From an uncultured Gemmatimonadota bacterium (lineage in GTDB: Bacteria > Gemmatimonadota > Gemmatimonadetes > Longimicrobiales > Gaopeijiaceae), in the NCBI GenBank assembly GCA_937136445.1, contig CAKZOQ010000438.1:1-8938 (forward strand): 8,938 nucleotides of DNA, given 5' to 3'. Below are positions 1-6,531 of this stretch, piece by piece. Both the position numbers and the translations under genes were made by a program. Position 1 is the stretch's first letter. Each line of letters begins with the position of its first letter. The notes beneath the pieces were generated by a model. The model was not told the origin of the DNA and made no database searches. It saw only the letters and a list, made by a program, of their open reading frames with translations.

Positions 1-32
1 CCAGGTCCACCGATGCTTGCGTAGTGTTCATC

Positions 33-112
33 TGGACTTCCTCCCCTGGTCTTGGCCTCTCAGGGCCGTTGCTCTTCTTGGCACGTTGGTGCCGCCCCAG
101 GGGAGGAGTCCA
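33..112. repeat. Long imperfect inverted repeat enclosing two hairpins
   Basis: The arms at 33-49 and 97-112 are reverse complements over 16 base pairs, with a single unpaired T at 39; the inner 11 bp (39-49 with 97-107) match without a gap. The 47-nt interior can form two further small stems, GGCC at 54-57 with 64-67 and GGCAC at 80-84 with GTGCC at 89-93. The whole can therefore draw as a three-way junction. It lies about 190 bases upstream of the peptidase gene, outside any convincing coding frame. No T-run follows either arm, so a simple intrinsic terminator is unlikely. It could be a structured RNA, a folded single-stranded DNA site of a mobile element, or a regulator-binding palindrome. 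The pairing is seen directly; the function is unknown. Confidence 0.6.
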
Positions 113-301
113 TCCCATCAGTTGCCGGCTCCGCGCCGCGCTTCACGCGCCGCTCCGTCCTGCATGGCCCCGACCGGGGTGAACTCCTGGCGGGAACGCT
201 GCGAGGAGGGCTACCGTGCCCCAGCAACGGGCAGCCGCGCCACGCTCGGCAACCCCTGAACGTGATTTGAAACTGCCCTGGGAAGAAGCCATCGGGACGC
301 T
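113..301. other. Non-coding stretch upstream of the peptidase gene
   Basis: I see no credible gene here. The open frames crossing it have arginine-, proline- and serine-rich translations with no family motifs, typical of chance frames in GC-rich DNA. A small dyad, CCCCG/CGGGG, lies near 164-175. No strong Shine-Dalgarno sequence or clear -35/-10 pair stands out ahead of the ATG at 302, although the promoter of the peptidase gene is presumably in this stretch. Confidence 0.5.
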
Positions 302-1273
302 ATGATCGCCCGTCGCCTGTCCGTGTGTTTGCTCGTGGGGTTCGCTGCTTGCAGTGCCACGCGGCCTATGCCGAGCCGGCCAGGTCCGTCCTCTGGGATG
401 GTCGAGGACATTCGGTACCTCACGGACCCGTACCTTGAGGGCCGTGCGTTGGGGAGCGCCGGAGGTGACTCTGCTGCGGTGTTTCTCGCGGAGAGGTACT
501 CCCAACTCGGAGTTGGTGGAGCCTTTGCAACCACCGCCTGCGCACCCGAGTCGTCTTGTCGGGAAGCGTATTTTCAACGGTTCCGCGCCACTGGCGTGCG
601 TGCGGAAAATGTTGTGGCGATCGTTGTCGGAACTGACCCTGCTCGCCGAAACAGGTACGTAGTCGTCGGCGCACACTACGATCATTTGGGAAGGTCGACG
701 TTCGGTGCGCTGGACCCTGAGCGCGGATCTGTCTTGCGAGTCGGGGCGGATGACAACGCCTCGGGGACCGTGGCTCTTCTCGAACTGGGCAAGCGGCTCG
801 CGGCTGACCCGGCTCCATTCACGGTTGTTTTCGCTCACTTCGATGCGGAGGAGCGCGGGCTTTTCGGTTCAGAGCACTTTGTGGACGAACCCCCGATGGC
901 ACTGGATTCGGTTGTAATGATGCTCAACCTCGACATGGTTGGGCGTCTGCGGGGCGGGCCCCTAACCGTGGGAATTCTCCCTGAGTCAGAGCCGCTACGA
1001 GCTCAGGTGACGGCAGCTGCGAGCCGCGGAGGTGTATCGGTCTCGTTCTCTGCGAGGCCGAGGGAGAGTCGGTCAGATCACCTGAGCTTCGCGAGCAACG
1101 GCGTTTCCTCCGTCTCCTTCTTTACTGGCTTCCACGAGGACTATCATCGTGCGACTGACACAGCAGATCGGATCGACTTGGTAGGCCTCGCATCCATCGT
1201 GGACTTGGCCGAGGTACTGGTACGATCCGTTCCTGAGGGTCTGCTGCCGACAGGTGGGGGCAGCGTCAGATGA
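302..1273 (+). CDS. Secreted M28 family zinc peptidase (probable lipoprotein)
   Basis: Predicted metal-dependent aminopeptidase-type enzyme of family M28 (323 aa), acting outside the cytoplasmic membrane. The N terminus has basic residues (RR at 4-5), a hydrophobic stretch and a Cys at 17 in the context FAAC, a slightly off-consensus lipobox. The family motifs are in order: GAHYDHLG (His125, Asp127), GADDNASG (bridging Asp150), DAEERG (base Glu183, zinc ligand Glu184), NLDMVGR (Asp211) and EDYHRATD (His282). The two-zinc site therefore looks complete. A region at about residues 80-86 has two Cys that could pair. The length fits a minimal M28 catalytic domain without a PA or C-terminal add-on. 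The ATG at 302 has only a weak ribosome-binding site, but it gives a proper signal peptide. No neighbour suggests a specific substrate. Codon use looks less GC-rich than in the puf genes. The family is certain; the substrate is unknown. Confidence 0.93.
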   Translation: MIARRLSVCLLVGFAACSATRPMPSRPGPSSGMVEDIRYLTDPYLEGRALGSAGGDSAAVFLAERYSQLGVGGAFATTACAPESSCREAYFQRFRATGVRAENVVAIVVGTDPARRNRYVVVGAHYDHLGRSTFGALDPERGSVLRVGADDNASGTVALLELGKRLAADPAPFTVVFAHFDAEERGLFGSEHFVDEPPMALDSVVMMLNLDMVGRLRGGPLTVGILPESEPLRAQVTAAASRGGVSVSFSARPRESRSDHLSFASNGVSSVSFFTGFHEDYHRATDTADRIDLVGLASIVDLAEVLVRSVPEGLLPTGGGSVR

Positions 1274-1341
1274 CCGACAGTTGCCGCCTGCATTCGCTCC
1301 GCTCACTCTGGTGAATTACGGCCCGAGAGGGTGTCGGGTAG

Positions 1342-1413
1342 ATGAACAGTAGTGTGGTGGTGACGGCGGCGGATGGTCGGCCCGTGTTGTGGTTGGGCCG
1401 CGCTGGCACGTAG
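1342..1413 (+). other. Doubtful 23-codon open frame
   Basis: An ATG at 1342 opens a 23-codon frame ending in TAG at 1411-1413, with the translation starting MNSSVVVTAADGRPVLWLG. The same frame continues past the stop for about 17 more sense codons (EREEAWTREHAGLLGHL) to a second TAG just before the gene at 1477. That could be the remnant of a longer gene with an in-frame stop, or chance. There is no obvious ribosome-binding site. I do not recognise the family. Confidence 0.2.
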
Positions 1414-1420
1414 GAACGTG
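1407..1420. repeat. Small dyad CACGT-4-ACGTG
   Basis: A perfect 5-bp inverted repeat with a 4-nt spacer lies about 57 bases upstream of the two-gene module at 1477-2279. The position would suit an operator for an autoregulated module, but a dyad this short is also expected by chance. No second copy was seen nearby. Confidence 0.25.
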
Positions 1421-1464
1421 AGGAGGCATGGACTCGGGAGCATGCGGGTCTACTTGGGCATCTG

Positions 1465-1470
1465 TAGATT
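1465..1470 (+). promoter_or_regulatory. Possible -10 element for a leaderless transcript
   Basis: TAGATT, matching the TANNNT pattern, ends six bases before the ATG at 1477 and is preceded by TG. There is no Shine-Dalgarno sequence before that ATG. The spacing is what a leaderless mRNA starting at or beside the start codon would need. No good -35 hexamer is present at 16-18 bases upstream, so this is only a candidate. Confidence 0.3.
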
Positions 1471-1476
1471 CAATTC

Positions 1477-1707
1477 ATGACCTCTCGCCCTCTCGACACG
1501 AGTGCTGCGGCCTGGACCGCTCAGAACGCCGCCTTGGACCGTATGGGCGGTCCGGCGCGGCTTCGCGCCGCGATCCAACTGAGTGAGGCCGTGCGGGACA
1601 TTCGGCTGTCCGGTATCCAAGCGCGTCATCCCGAGCTTGACCGCAGGGAGGTTGTCGCCCGTCTCGTGCAGGAGGAATATGGGATCCAGCTCCCTGGCTC
1701 GTCGTGA
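1477..1707 (+). CDS. Small helical protein paired with nucleotidyltransferase (putative antitoxin-like)
   Basis: A 76-aa predicted cytoplasmic protein, rich in charged residues and likely mostly alpha-helical (about residues 8-45 and 54-68). The pattern of Arg-His-Pro-Glu at 50-53, then Arg-Arg-Glu-Val, ending in Tyr-Gly at 68-69, resembles small proteins often encoded directly before DUF6036/AbiEii-like nucleotidyltransferases. I recall that resemblance from memory and could not test it. Its TGA stop overlaps the GTG start of the next gene (GTGA, 1704-1707), so the two are translationally coupled. This order, a small protein first and a nucleotidyltransferase second, is the usual layout of a toxin-antitoxin module. 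The start lacks a Shine-Dalgarno sequence, and a leaderless start is possible. An antitoxin role is inference only. Confidence 0.75.
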   Translation: MTSRPLDTSAAAWTAQNAALDRMGGPARLRAAIQLSEAVRDIRLSGIQARHPELDRREVVARLVQEEYGIQLPGSS

Positions 1708-2279
1708 GCCTGGACGCCTTCCTGAAGCGTATCGTAGGGATCCTCGAAGAGGCTGGGGTCCCCTACATGCTGACCGGATCTCTCGCCGCGGCCTACTACG
1801 CGACGCCCAGAGCGACGCAGGACATCGACGTCGTGATCGATCCGCGTGAGGCCGATCTCCGGCGCATCATCGACGAGTTCTCGGCCGCTGGCTACTACGT
1901 CGACCGGGAGACCGCTCTCGCGGCCCTGGAATCGAGGGGGCAGTTCAACGCCATCGACCCGGACTCGGGATGGAAGGTGGACCTGATCGTCCGGAAAGAG
2001 CGCCCCTTCAGCCAGGTCGAGTTCGAGCGCCGAAGCACAACTTCTCTCTTGGGCGTAGACGTATCACTGGCCACCCCCGAAGACCTCCTCCTCGCGAAGC
2101 TCGAGTGGGGGAAGCTGGCCGACTCGGCCTTGCAGCGTAGGGATGTCCTCCAACTGCTTGAGCGCTCCCTCGACCGGATGGATCTCGAGTACGTCGAGCA
2201 TTGGGTCAAGGAGTTGGGCTTGGAGGCCGAGTGGACCCGTATCCAAGAGCAGCGTAGCGAGTCTTCAGGATCCGCATGA
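1704..2279 (+). CDS. Nucleotidyltransferase, DUF6036/AbiEii-like (putative toxin-like)
   Basis: A 191-aa predicted cytoplasmic protein with a polymerase-beta-type minimal nucleotidyltransferase fold. The signature Gly25-Ser26 is followed by Asp40-Ile-Asp42, and a third carboxylate, Asp93, sits in a strand reading KVDLIV. The active site thus appears intact. The segment ATPEDLLLAKLEWG (123-136) is typical of the DUF6036-like group, and the C-terminal part (140-180) is helical. Such enzymes transfer nucleotides to RNA or protein, and several relatives are toxins that modify tRNA. The target here is unknown. The start is a GTG overlapping the stop of the upstream gene; the best AGGAGG (1669-1674) is too far upstream and lies in that gene, so coupling probably drives translation. 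The gene converges with the minus-strand propeller gene. The fold is confident; the toxin role is inference. Confidence 0.85.
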   Translation: MSLDAFLKRIVGILEEAGVPYMLTGSLAAAYYATPRATQDIDVVIDPREADLRRIIDEFSAAGYYVDRETALAALESRGQFNAIDPDSGWKVDLIVRKERPFSQVEFERRSTTSLLGVDVSLATPEDLLLAKLEWGKLADSALQRRDVLQLLERSLDRMDLEYVEHWVKELGLEAEWTRIQEQRSESSGSA

Positions 2280-2571
2280 GAGAGGTCCTTCCAGGGCAGA
2301 CTGTCTGAGTACCGGACATGAACAGGCACGAGATACTGTCCAGAACGCGCCGGGTGGCCGGTGTACCGAGCCGCGACATCTTCTCGCCCGATCCTTCGCG
2401 CCCCTGACGAGGCGGTCGGGTTCATCCGGCCGCCCGAGGTGGACGGGTCCGTGGAGTACGGTGCAGACGTCTTCGCCGACCTGCTCCAGGCCGACCGAGC
2501 GGTGTGTGAGGAGGCTGCTGACGGGGACCGTTCGACCGCTCCCGAGTAGGTCGCGGTTCCCCCTCCCCCCC
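2280..2571. other. Convergent intergenic junction without recognisable gene
   Basis: This stretch separates the plus-strand nucleotidyltransferase from the minus-strand propeller gene, so both transcripts should end here. I find no strong hairpin with a T-run in either direction. An open frame reaching the TAG at 2547-2549 (plus) has a locally protein-like acidic end (residues such as VEYGADVFADLLQAD), but it has no convincing start or ribosome-binding site. It could be the remnant of a decayed gene. Confidence 0.4.
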
Positions 2572-4941
2572 TCAGCTCACCGGCGGATCCACCCGCATGA
2601 TGAACAGCCCCTCCCGCACGCTGGTGAAGATCACCAGCCCGTCCTCGAAGAAGGGGTAGTTGCTCCACGCGCCGCTCTCGCTGGAGCTGAAGCCGGGGCC
2701 GTCATCGTTGTACGGGGCGCTGTCGAAGTGAGCGATCTCCCGGGGGTTCTCCCGGTCGGAAATGTCGATGACCCGGAGGCCGCTCCCGTAGTTGGACTGA
2801 TACATCCGGTCGCCGACGATGTAGAGGTTGTGGTCCGAGGCGGCGACGGGGGCGAAGTACTGCTCCACCAGGATGGGATCGTCCAGGTCCGTCAGGTCCC
2901 AGACCATGGTGCGGGTGCGATCCACCACGCCGGCGGTCTCGTCGCCCTCGTCGTTCTGGTAGAAGTAGCGCTGCTCCTCGTCGAACCAGCCCTGGTGCGT
3001 GTAGGTGGCGTTGGGGTAGGTGGCCCGGGCCACGCTCACCGGATTCTGCTTGTCGGTGACGTCGGCGATGTTGATCTCCGACGCGTTGGACCCGATGCAG
3101 ATCTCCCGGCCCTGGTAGTCCTCGTCCGGTCCCTGGTAGACCAGGCACTGGGCGTCGTGGGTGTAGCCGCTGGCGCCGGGCCCGGAGGCGTCGCGGTAGC
3201 ACCCGGCGAAGGTCGGGTTCTCGGGCTGACGGACGTCCACGATGTGGAGCCCACCGCCGCAGGTCGTCCCGCCGCCGTTGGCCCCGACGATGTAGACGTA
3301 GCCCGTGGAGGTCTCGGCGACGACGTTGTGGGCGCTGGCGATCTCGTGGTAGGTGGTCTCCGGCTCGAACTCCACCGGGGCGCCCGCCACGTCGCGGAGC
3401 CGCGTCAGGTCGAACACCTGCATGCCGTGCTCCCCCGCCCCGTCGGAGACGATGAAGGCGTGGGTGTCGATGACCTTGATGTCCCGCCACACCGAGGGCC
3501 GAGAGCCGTCGGTCCGCGGGAGGGTCCCGACGAGCCGGGGGGCCGCCGGGTCCGTGACATCCAGGAAGGAGGCCCCGTCCCGGCGGGCGACCAGGGCGTA
3601 GTTGCGGCCGGTCTCCGGATCGGTCCACCCCCAGACGTCGTTCACCCAGACGCCCCGCTCCCCACCCAGCTCCGAGATGGGCAGGTGGGAGACCAGCTCC
3701 ATGTTGGTGCAGGGAAATTCGCCGGACATCTCCCCGTCGGTGCAGCGGTCCCCGGTGGCCAGGTCCTGACCGAGCCGGAAGATCTGGCCCTCGAGGAGCT
3801 CGCCGGCCTCCCAGCCGTCCCCGGTCCGGGTGAAGGCCATGGCCCGACCCTCCCCGAAGTCCCGGGTGGGCATCCCCACCACCGCCTGATTGCCGTCCAC
3901 GGCCAGGGCGTATCCGAAGCCCAGCGGCCAGGAGTCGCCGTCGGTCTCGTCGGGATCGACCCGCACCGCGGCGCCCCAGCCGCCCTGGGTGTCCGCCTCG
4001 AAGCGGTAGACCCGTCCGTCGGCGCCGGCGGCGCTCGGCGCCCCGACCCAGAGGGCGTCGTCTCCGGCGGCCAGGGCGTAGCCGAAGGCCGAGCCGTCGG
4101 TACGGTCGTAGGCCCGCAGCGTCCCGTCGAGGGACCAGCTTCCCGGGCCGCTCGCCGCGTAGAGATGGACGCTGCCCGCGCCCGGCGCCCCGACGGCCAG
4201 CCGGCCGGGCACCGCCGCGGCGGAGGCTCCGAAGCCGGACTGCTCCAAGAGGCCCTCGGGCGTCGTGAGGCGCTGCGCGTCTCCCCACCCGGTCTCGGTG
4301 CGCGACGCCAGGTAGGCCCGGCCCACACCGTCGTCGGAGGCCGGGGCGCCGATGACCACCGCCGAGCCCGCCCGGGCCACCGTGGTCCCGAACGCCTCCG
4401 CGCCCTCGTCCGTCGGCGCGAGGGTGCCAGCGGCGTTCCACCCGTCCGCGCCGCGTGTGTAACGACGAACCACACCGGTGCCGTCCACCGCCGGGGAGCC
4501 CACGAGGAGCTCGTCGCCCTCGAGGGAGACCGACACCCCGAAGAGGGCGTGATCCGCCTCGCCCTCCGGCTCGATCATCTCGGAGAAGTCCCAGCCATCC
4601 GCCGTCCGCTCGAAGAGGTAGACGACCCCCGAGCCGTCCCGCTTCCGCGGCGCGCCGACGGCCAGCGTCGAGCCGTCCAGCGAGAGCGCCCGCCCGAAGT
4701 CGTCCATTCGGGAGGAGTCCGGGGCGGCGAAGGTCGACTGCTCGACCCATCCCCCGTTTCCGTCGGGCCGGTAGGTGTAGACCATGCCCGGGCCGTACCA
4801 GTTCACCGGCTGCCCGATGACGAGGTCCTCGCCCTCGAGCACGATCGCCCGCCCGAAGTTGGGCTCCTGGGCGGAGGCCGGCAGCGTGACGAGGAGGGTG
4901 AGCAGGAGGACGACGGCGGCACTCATCGACGAAGGCTTCAT
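2572..4941 (-). CDS. Secreted choice-of-anchor B family protein with FG-GAP and LVIVD repeats
   Basis: A large exported protein (789 aa from the chosen start) of unknown function. A Sec signal peptide covers about residues 1-24, ending in ASA before Gln25. Residues 29-380 hold seven FG-GAP-like repeats, each starting with a Phe-Gly pair (29, 83, 134, 184, 237, 286, 342) and followed by VGAP-type turns, consistent with a seven-bladed beta propeller. Residues 415-785 form the choice-of-anchor B/LVIVD region with recurring DVTDPAAP, VDVRQPENP, ADVTDKQNP and IDISDRENP motifs, probably a second propeller. Paired Cys (400/411, 561/581) suit the periplasm or cell surface. I chose the ATG at 4941 because it places basic and hydrophobic signal residues correctly; the frame is open to 5022, but those residues do not look like a signal. 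No Shine-Dalgarno sequence is clear. No C-terminal sorting anchor is visible, so the protein may be freely secreted. The family is known in environmental bacteria; the ligand is unknown. Confidence 0.9.
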   Translation of the reverse strand: MKPSSMSAAVVLLLTLLVTLPASAQEPNFGRAIVLEGEDLVIGQPVNWYGPGMVYTYRPDGNGGWVEQSTFAAPDSSRMDDFGRALSLDGSTLAVGAPRKRDGSGVVYLFERTADGWDFSEMIEPEGEADHALFGVSVSLEGDELLVGSPAVDGTGVVRRYTRGADGWNAAGTLAPTDEGAEAFGTTVARAGSAVVIGAPASDDGVGRAYLASRTETGWGDAQRLTTPEGLLEQSGFGASAAAVPGRLAVGAPGAGSVHLYAASGPGSWSLDGTLRAYDRTDGSAFGYALAAGDDALWVGAPSAAGADGRVYRFEADTQGGWGAAVRVDPDETDGDSWPLGFGYALAVDGNQAVVGMPTRDFGEGRAMAFTRTGDGWEAGELLEGQIFRLGQDLATGDRCTDGEMSGEFPCTNMELVSHLPISELGGERGVWVNDVWGWTDPETGRNYALVARRDGASFLDVTDPAAPRLVGTLPRTDGSRPSVWRDIKVIDTHAFIVSDGAGEHGMQVFDLTRLRDVAGAPVEFEPETTYHEIASAHNVVAETSTGYVYIVGANGGGTTCGGGLHIVDVRQPENPTFAGCYRDASGPGASGYTHDAQCLVYQGPDEDYQGREICIGSNASEINIADVTDKQNPVSVARATYPNATYTHQGWFDEEQRYFYQNDEGDETAGVVDRTRTMVWDLTDLDDPILVEQYFAPVAASDHNLYIVGDRMYQSNYGSGLRVIDISDRENPREIAHFDSAPYNDDGPGFSSSESGAWSNYPFFEDGLVIFTSVREGLFIMRVDPPVS

Positions 4942-5073
4942 GCGGGTCGGTGGTTCGGGTGGGTGATCCGGGAGGGATTCTGAGGCGGGTACACCGCAAA
5001 CGGGGTGCATGGGTCCTCCCACGGGGCAGCGACGTGCTCTCCGACACGCCGGACCGGGTCCGCGACCCCGGGG

Positions 5074-5637
5074 TCAGCCCCCCAGGACCACCGCGTCCGG
5101 GACCTCGTAGCGTTCGGCGCTGACACGGATCAGATGGAGATCCCCCTCCCTTCGCGCGGAGAACTCATCTCCTGCCTATAGCACCAGACGGTCTCTACGA
5201 CCCACTCACACCCCAGGTTGTCCAGCGTGGTGCCCCGGGGGTGACGGACGATGGCCTCCGAGGCCGGGTCCGCCCGCGCTCGCACCGCCACGCCCGCAGC
5301 CGAATCGCCCCGGACCGTCCAGGCCATCGGTCCGCCCTCCTCCACCACGGTTGCAGTCGAGGCCCAGCGACGCCGAACCATCCGCGTCGAGCTGGAGGGT
5401 GTAGGCGTCCGGATCGTCGGGGGTGCGGGTGCCGGTGGCGTCGTCCATGGACTGGAGCTCCACCAGGCGCCAACTCGTGCCGGCGAGGGGGCTCGGGACC
5501 GCGGATGAAGACGGCTCCGTACCCTCGATCGAGGGAGCCTCCGGCGAAGGAGTTCCGGATGGATCCGTCTCAGGAGGCTCACCGGGACCGCAGGCGACCA
5601 GGAGACCGAGGATGAGGAACCAGGTCGGGACGCGCAT
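5074..5637 (-). pseudogene. Lipoprotein with META-like and SH3-like parts, apparently frameshifted twice
   Basis: The gene opens at an ATG (5637) with a signal peptide and a good lipobox, LVAC (Cys16). A Pro/Ser/Glu-rich linker follows, then the first half of a META/HslJ-like domain (residues 53-97: TSWRLVELQSMDD, then YTLQLDADG, then LDCNR). That frame then turns into low-quality Gly/Arg sequence and stops at 5206. A frame shifted by one base from about 5345 to 5180 gives a plausible SH3b-like stretch (VRARADPASEAIV, then GTTLDNLGC, then WCYR). From about 5172 the first frame again reads plausibly (DEFSARREGDLHLIRVSAE) to a TGA at 5074-5076. The simplest reading is one gene hit by an extra base near 5330-5346 and a lost base near 5172-5180. 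These could be real mutations or assembly errors. The read-through as it stands would be a 143-aa protein (5206-5637). The function was probably an envelope stress or inhibitor-type lipoprotein. Confidence 0.55.
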
Positions 5638-5677
5638 GGCGCCCCTGCCCGCGGGAGCGGTGGCGGTGGCGGTGCCC

Positions 5678-6454
5678 CTACCCCGCCCGCCCCATGGCCC
5701 ACCCCCACAGCATCTCCGGCCGGAAGGGCAGCATCAGCGCCAGGTGCTCCAGGAAGCCCAGCGCGACCAGCCCTGCCAGGAGGGCCCAGCCGGTGGCCAT
5801 GGCGGGGAGGCCCGCGCTCGCCGCGGTGGCCGACAGGACGCCGAGCCACACCGCGCCCACGGCATGGGCGCCCAGCGCCACCGGGAAGAACCAGTTCATG
5901 GTCCGCTCCCGGAAGTAGACGCGGAAGTGGGCCAGATGACCCGGCAGGAGATCAGCGTTCAGATTGCGCACGCCCAGCAGCACGTTCAGGCGGGCGCTCT
6001 CGTGCATGAGGGCCAGCGCCAGCACCGCGCCCGGCGCGAAGGCGGAGCCTCCGGCGGCGCGACTGGCGGCCCAGGTGGCCAGGACGGCCACGGCGATGGC
6101 CAGCTCATGGTGCAGGTTGGCCTGGAAGGCGTGGACGAAGCGCGTCCACTCGCTCGCTTCCTCCGGGAGCCCGGGCCCGGGTGGGCCGGTGAGCACCCCG
6201 GTGTACAGCGTCGTCTCCACCCAGCCCCACACGGTGAGGGCGCAGAGGAGCTCCACGCCGACGCTCCACGTCGTGGGCTGCACCGGCAGCCCGGCGATGA
6301 CCCAGAGGGCGCCTGCGGCCATCAGCGTGCAGAGCGCCGCCACCCAGAGCCGCACGCTCCGGCGCTCGAGGCGGCCGGTCAGCATCACCACCCCCGTCCC
6401 CGCCCACCAGACCACCACGCAGGCGCAGAAGAAGCCGAGGGCGAGGGGCGTCAT
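5678..6454 (-). CDS. puhE: Photosynthetic complex assembly protein PuhE
   Basis: A 258-aa integral membrane protein of the PuhE family (putative photosynthetic complex assembly protein 2, DUF3623), which aids formation of the reaction centre/LH1 complex in purple-type phototrophs. About seven hydrophobic segments are visible (roughly 4-25, 35-55, 64-87, 117-133, 140-160, 189-210, 218-242). The hallmark region is the SARLNVLLGVRNLNADLLPGH stretch (153-173), followed by RTMNWFFP (184-191), and the C terminus has the LEHLALMLPF motif (235-244). The LHHEL motif at 114-118 also fits. The ATG at 6454 puts the first helix right at the N terminus, as in relatives, although a Shine-Dalgarno sequence is not obvious; a GGGAGG lies too far upstream. 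It follows pufC by 77 bases on the same strand and may be co-transcribed. In many proteobacteria puhE lies in the puh operon, so this position is notable. Confidence 0.9.
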   Translation of the reverse strand: MTPLALGFFCACVVVWWAGTGVVMLTGRLERRSVRLWVAALCTLMAAGALWVIAGLPVQPTTWSVGVELLCALTVWGWVETTLYTGVLTGPPGPGLPEEASEWTRFVHAFQANLHHELAIAVAVLATWAASRAAGGSAFAPGAVLALALMHESARLNVLLGVRNLNADLLPGHLAHFRVYFRERTMNWFFPVALGAHAVGAVWLGVLSATAASAGLPAMATGWALLAGLVALGFLEHLALMLPFRPEMLWGWAMGRAG

Positions 6455-6531
6455 GGGTCAGACACGGGCCGGGCCCGCCTCCCGATGATGCCGGGAAGCG
6501 AGCCCGTCCAACGTGTGGTGGGACGCCGAGT
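6455..6531 (-). other. pufC-puhE spacer
   Basis: A 77-base gap. It contains a weak hairpin (TCCCG at 6480-6484 with CGGGA at 6492-6496) and a GGGCC/GGCCC dyad nearby, but no T-run. A strong terminator between the two genes is not evident, so continued transcription from the puf genes into puhE is plausible. Confidence 0.35.

Noticed and set aside
33..112. Integron attC site or intrinsic terminator
   Set aside because: The arm ends lack the GTTRRRY/RYYYAAC core of attC sites, and no T-run follows the stem, so neither label is supported.
143..838. 231-codon minus-strand frame opposite the peptidase
   Set aside because: It lies over the conserved M28 motifs on the other strand and shows no domain of its own.
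2143..4983. Uninterrupted 946-codon plus-strand frame opposite the propeller gene
   Set aside because: It is antisense to a clear secreted protein. Its translation is Val/Gly/Pro/Arg/His-rich without motifs, and it overlaps the nucleotidyltransferase end. Long antisense frames are expected in DNA this GC-rich.
2702..5047. 781-codon minus-strand frame in another register of the propeller gene
   Set aside because: It is Arg/Gly-rich low-complexity translation, and the other register has a signal peptide and repeated family motifs.
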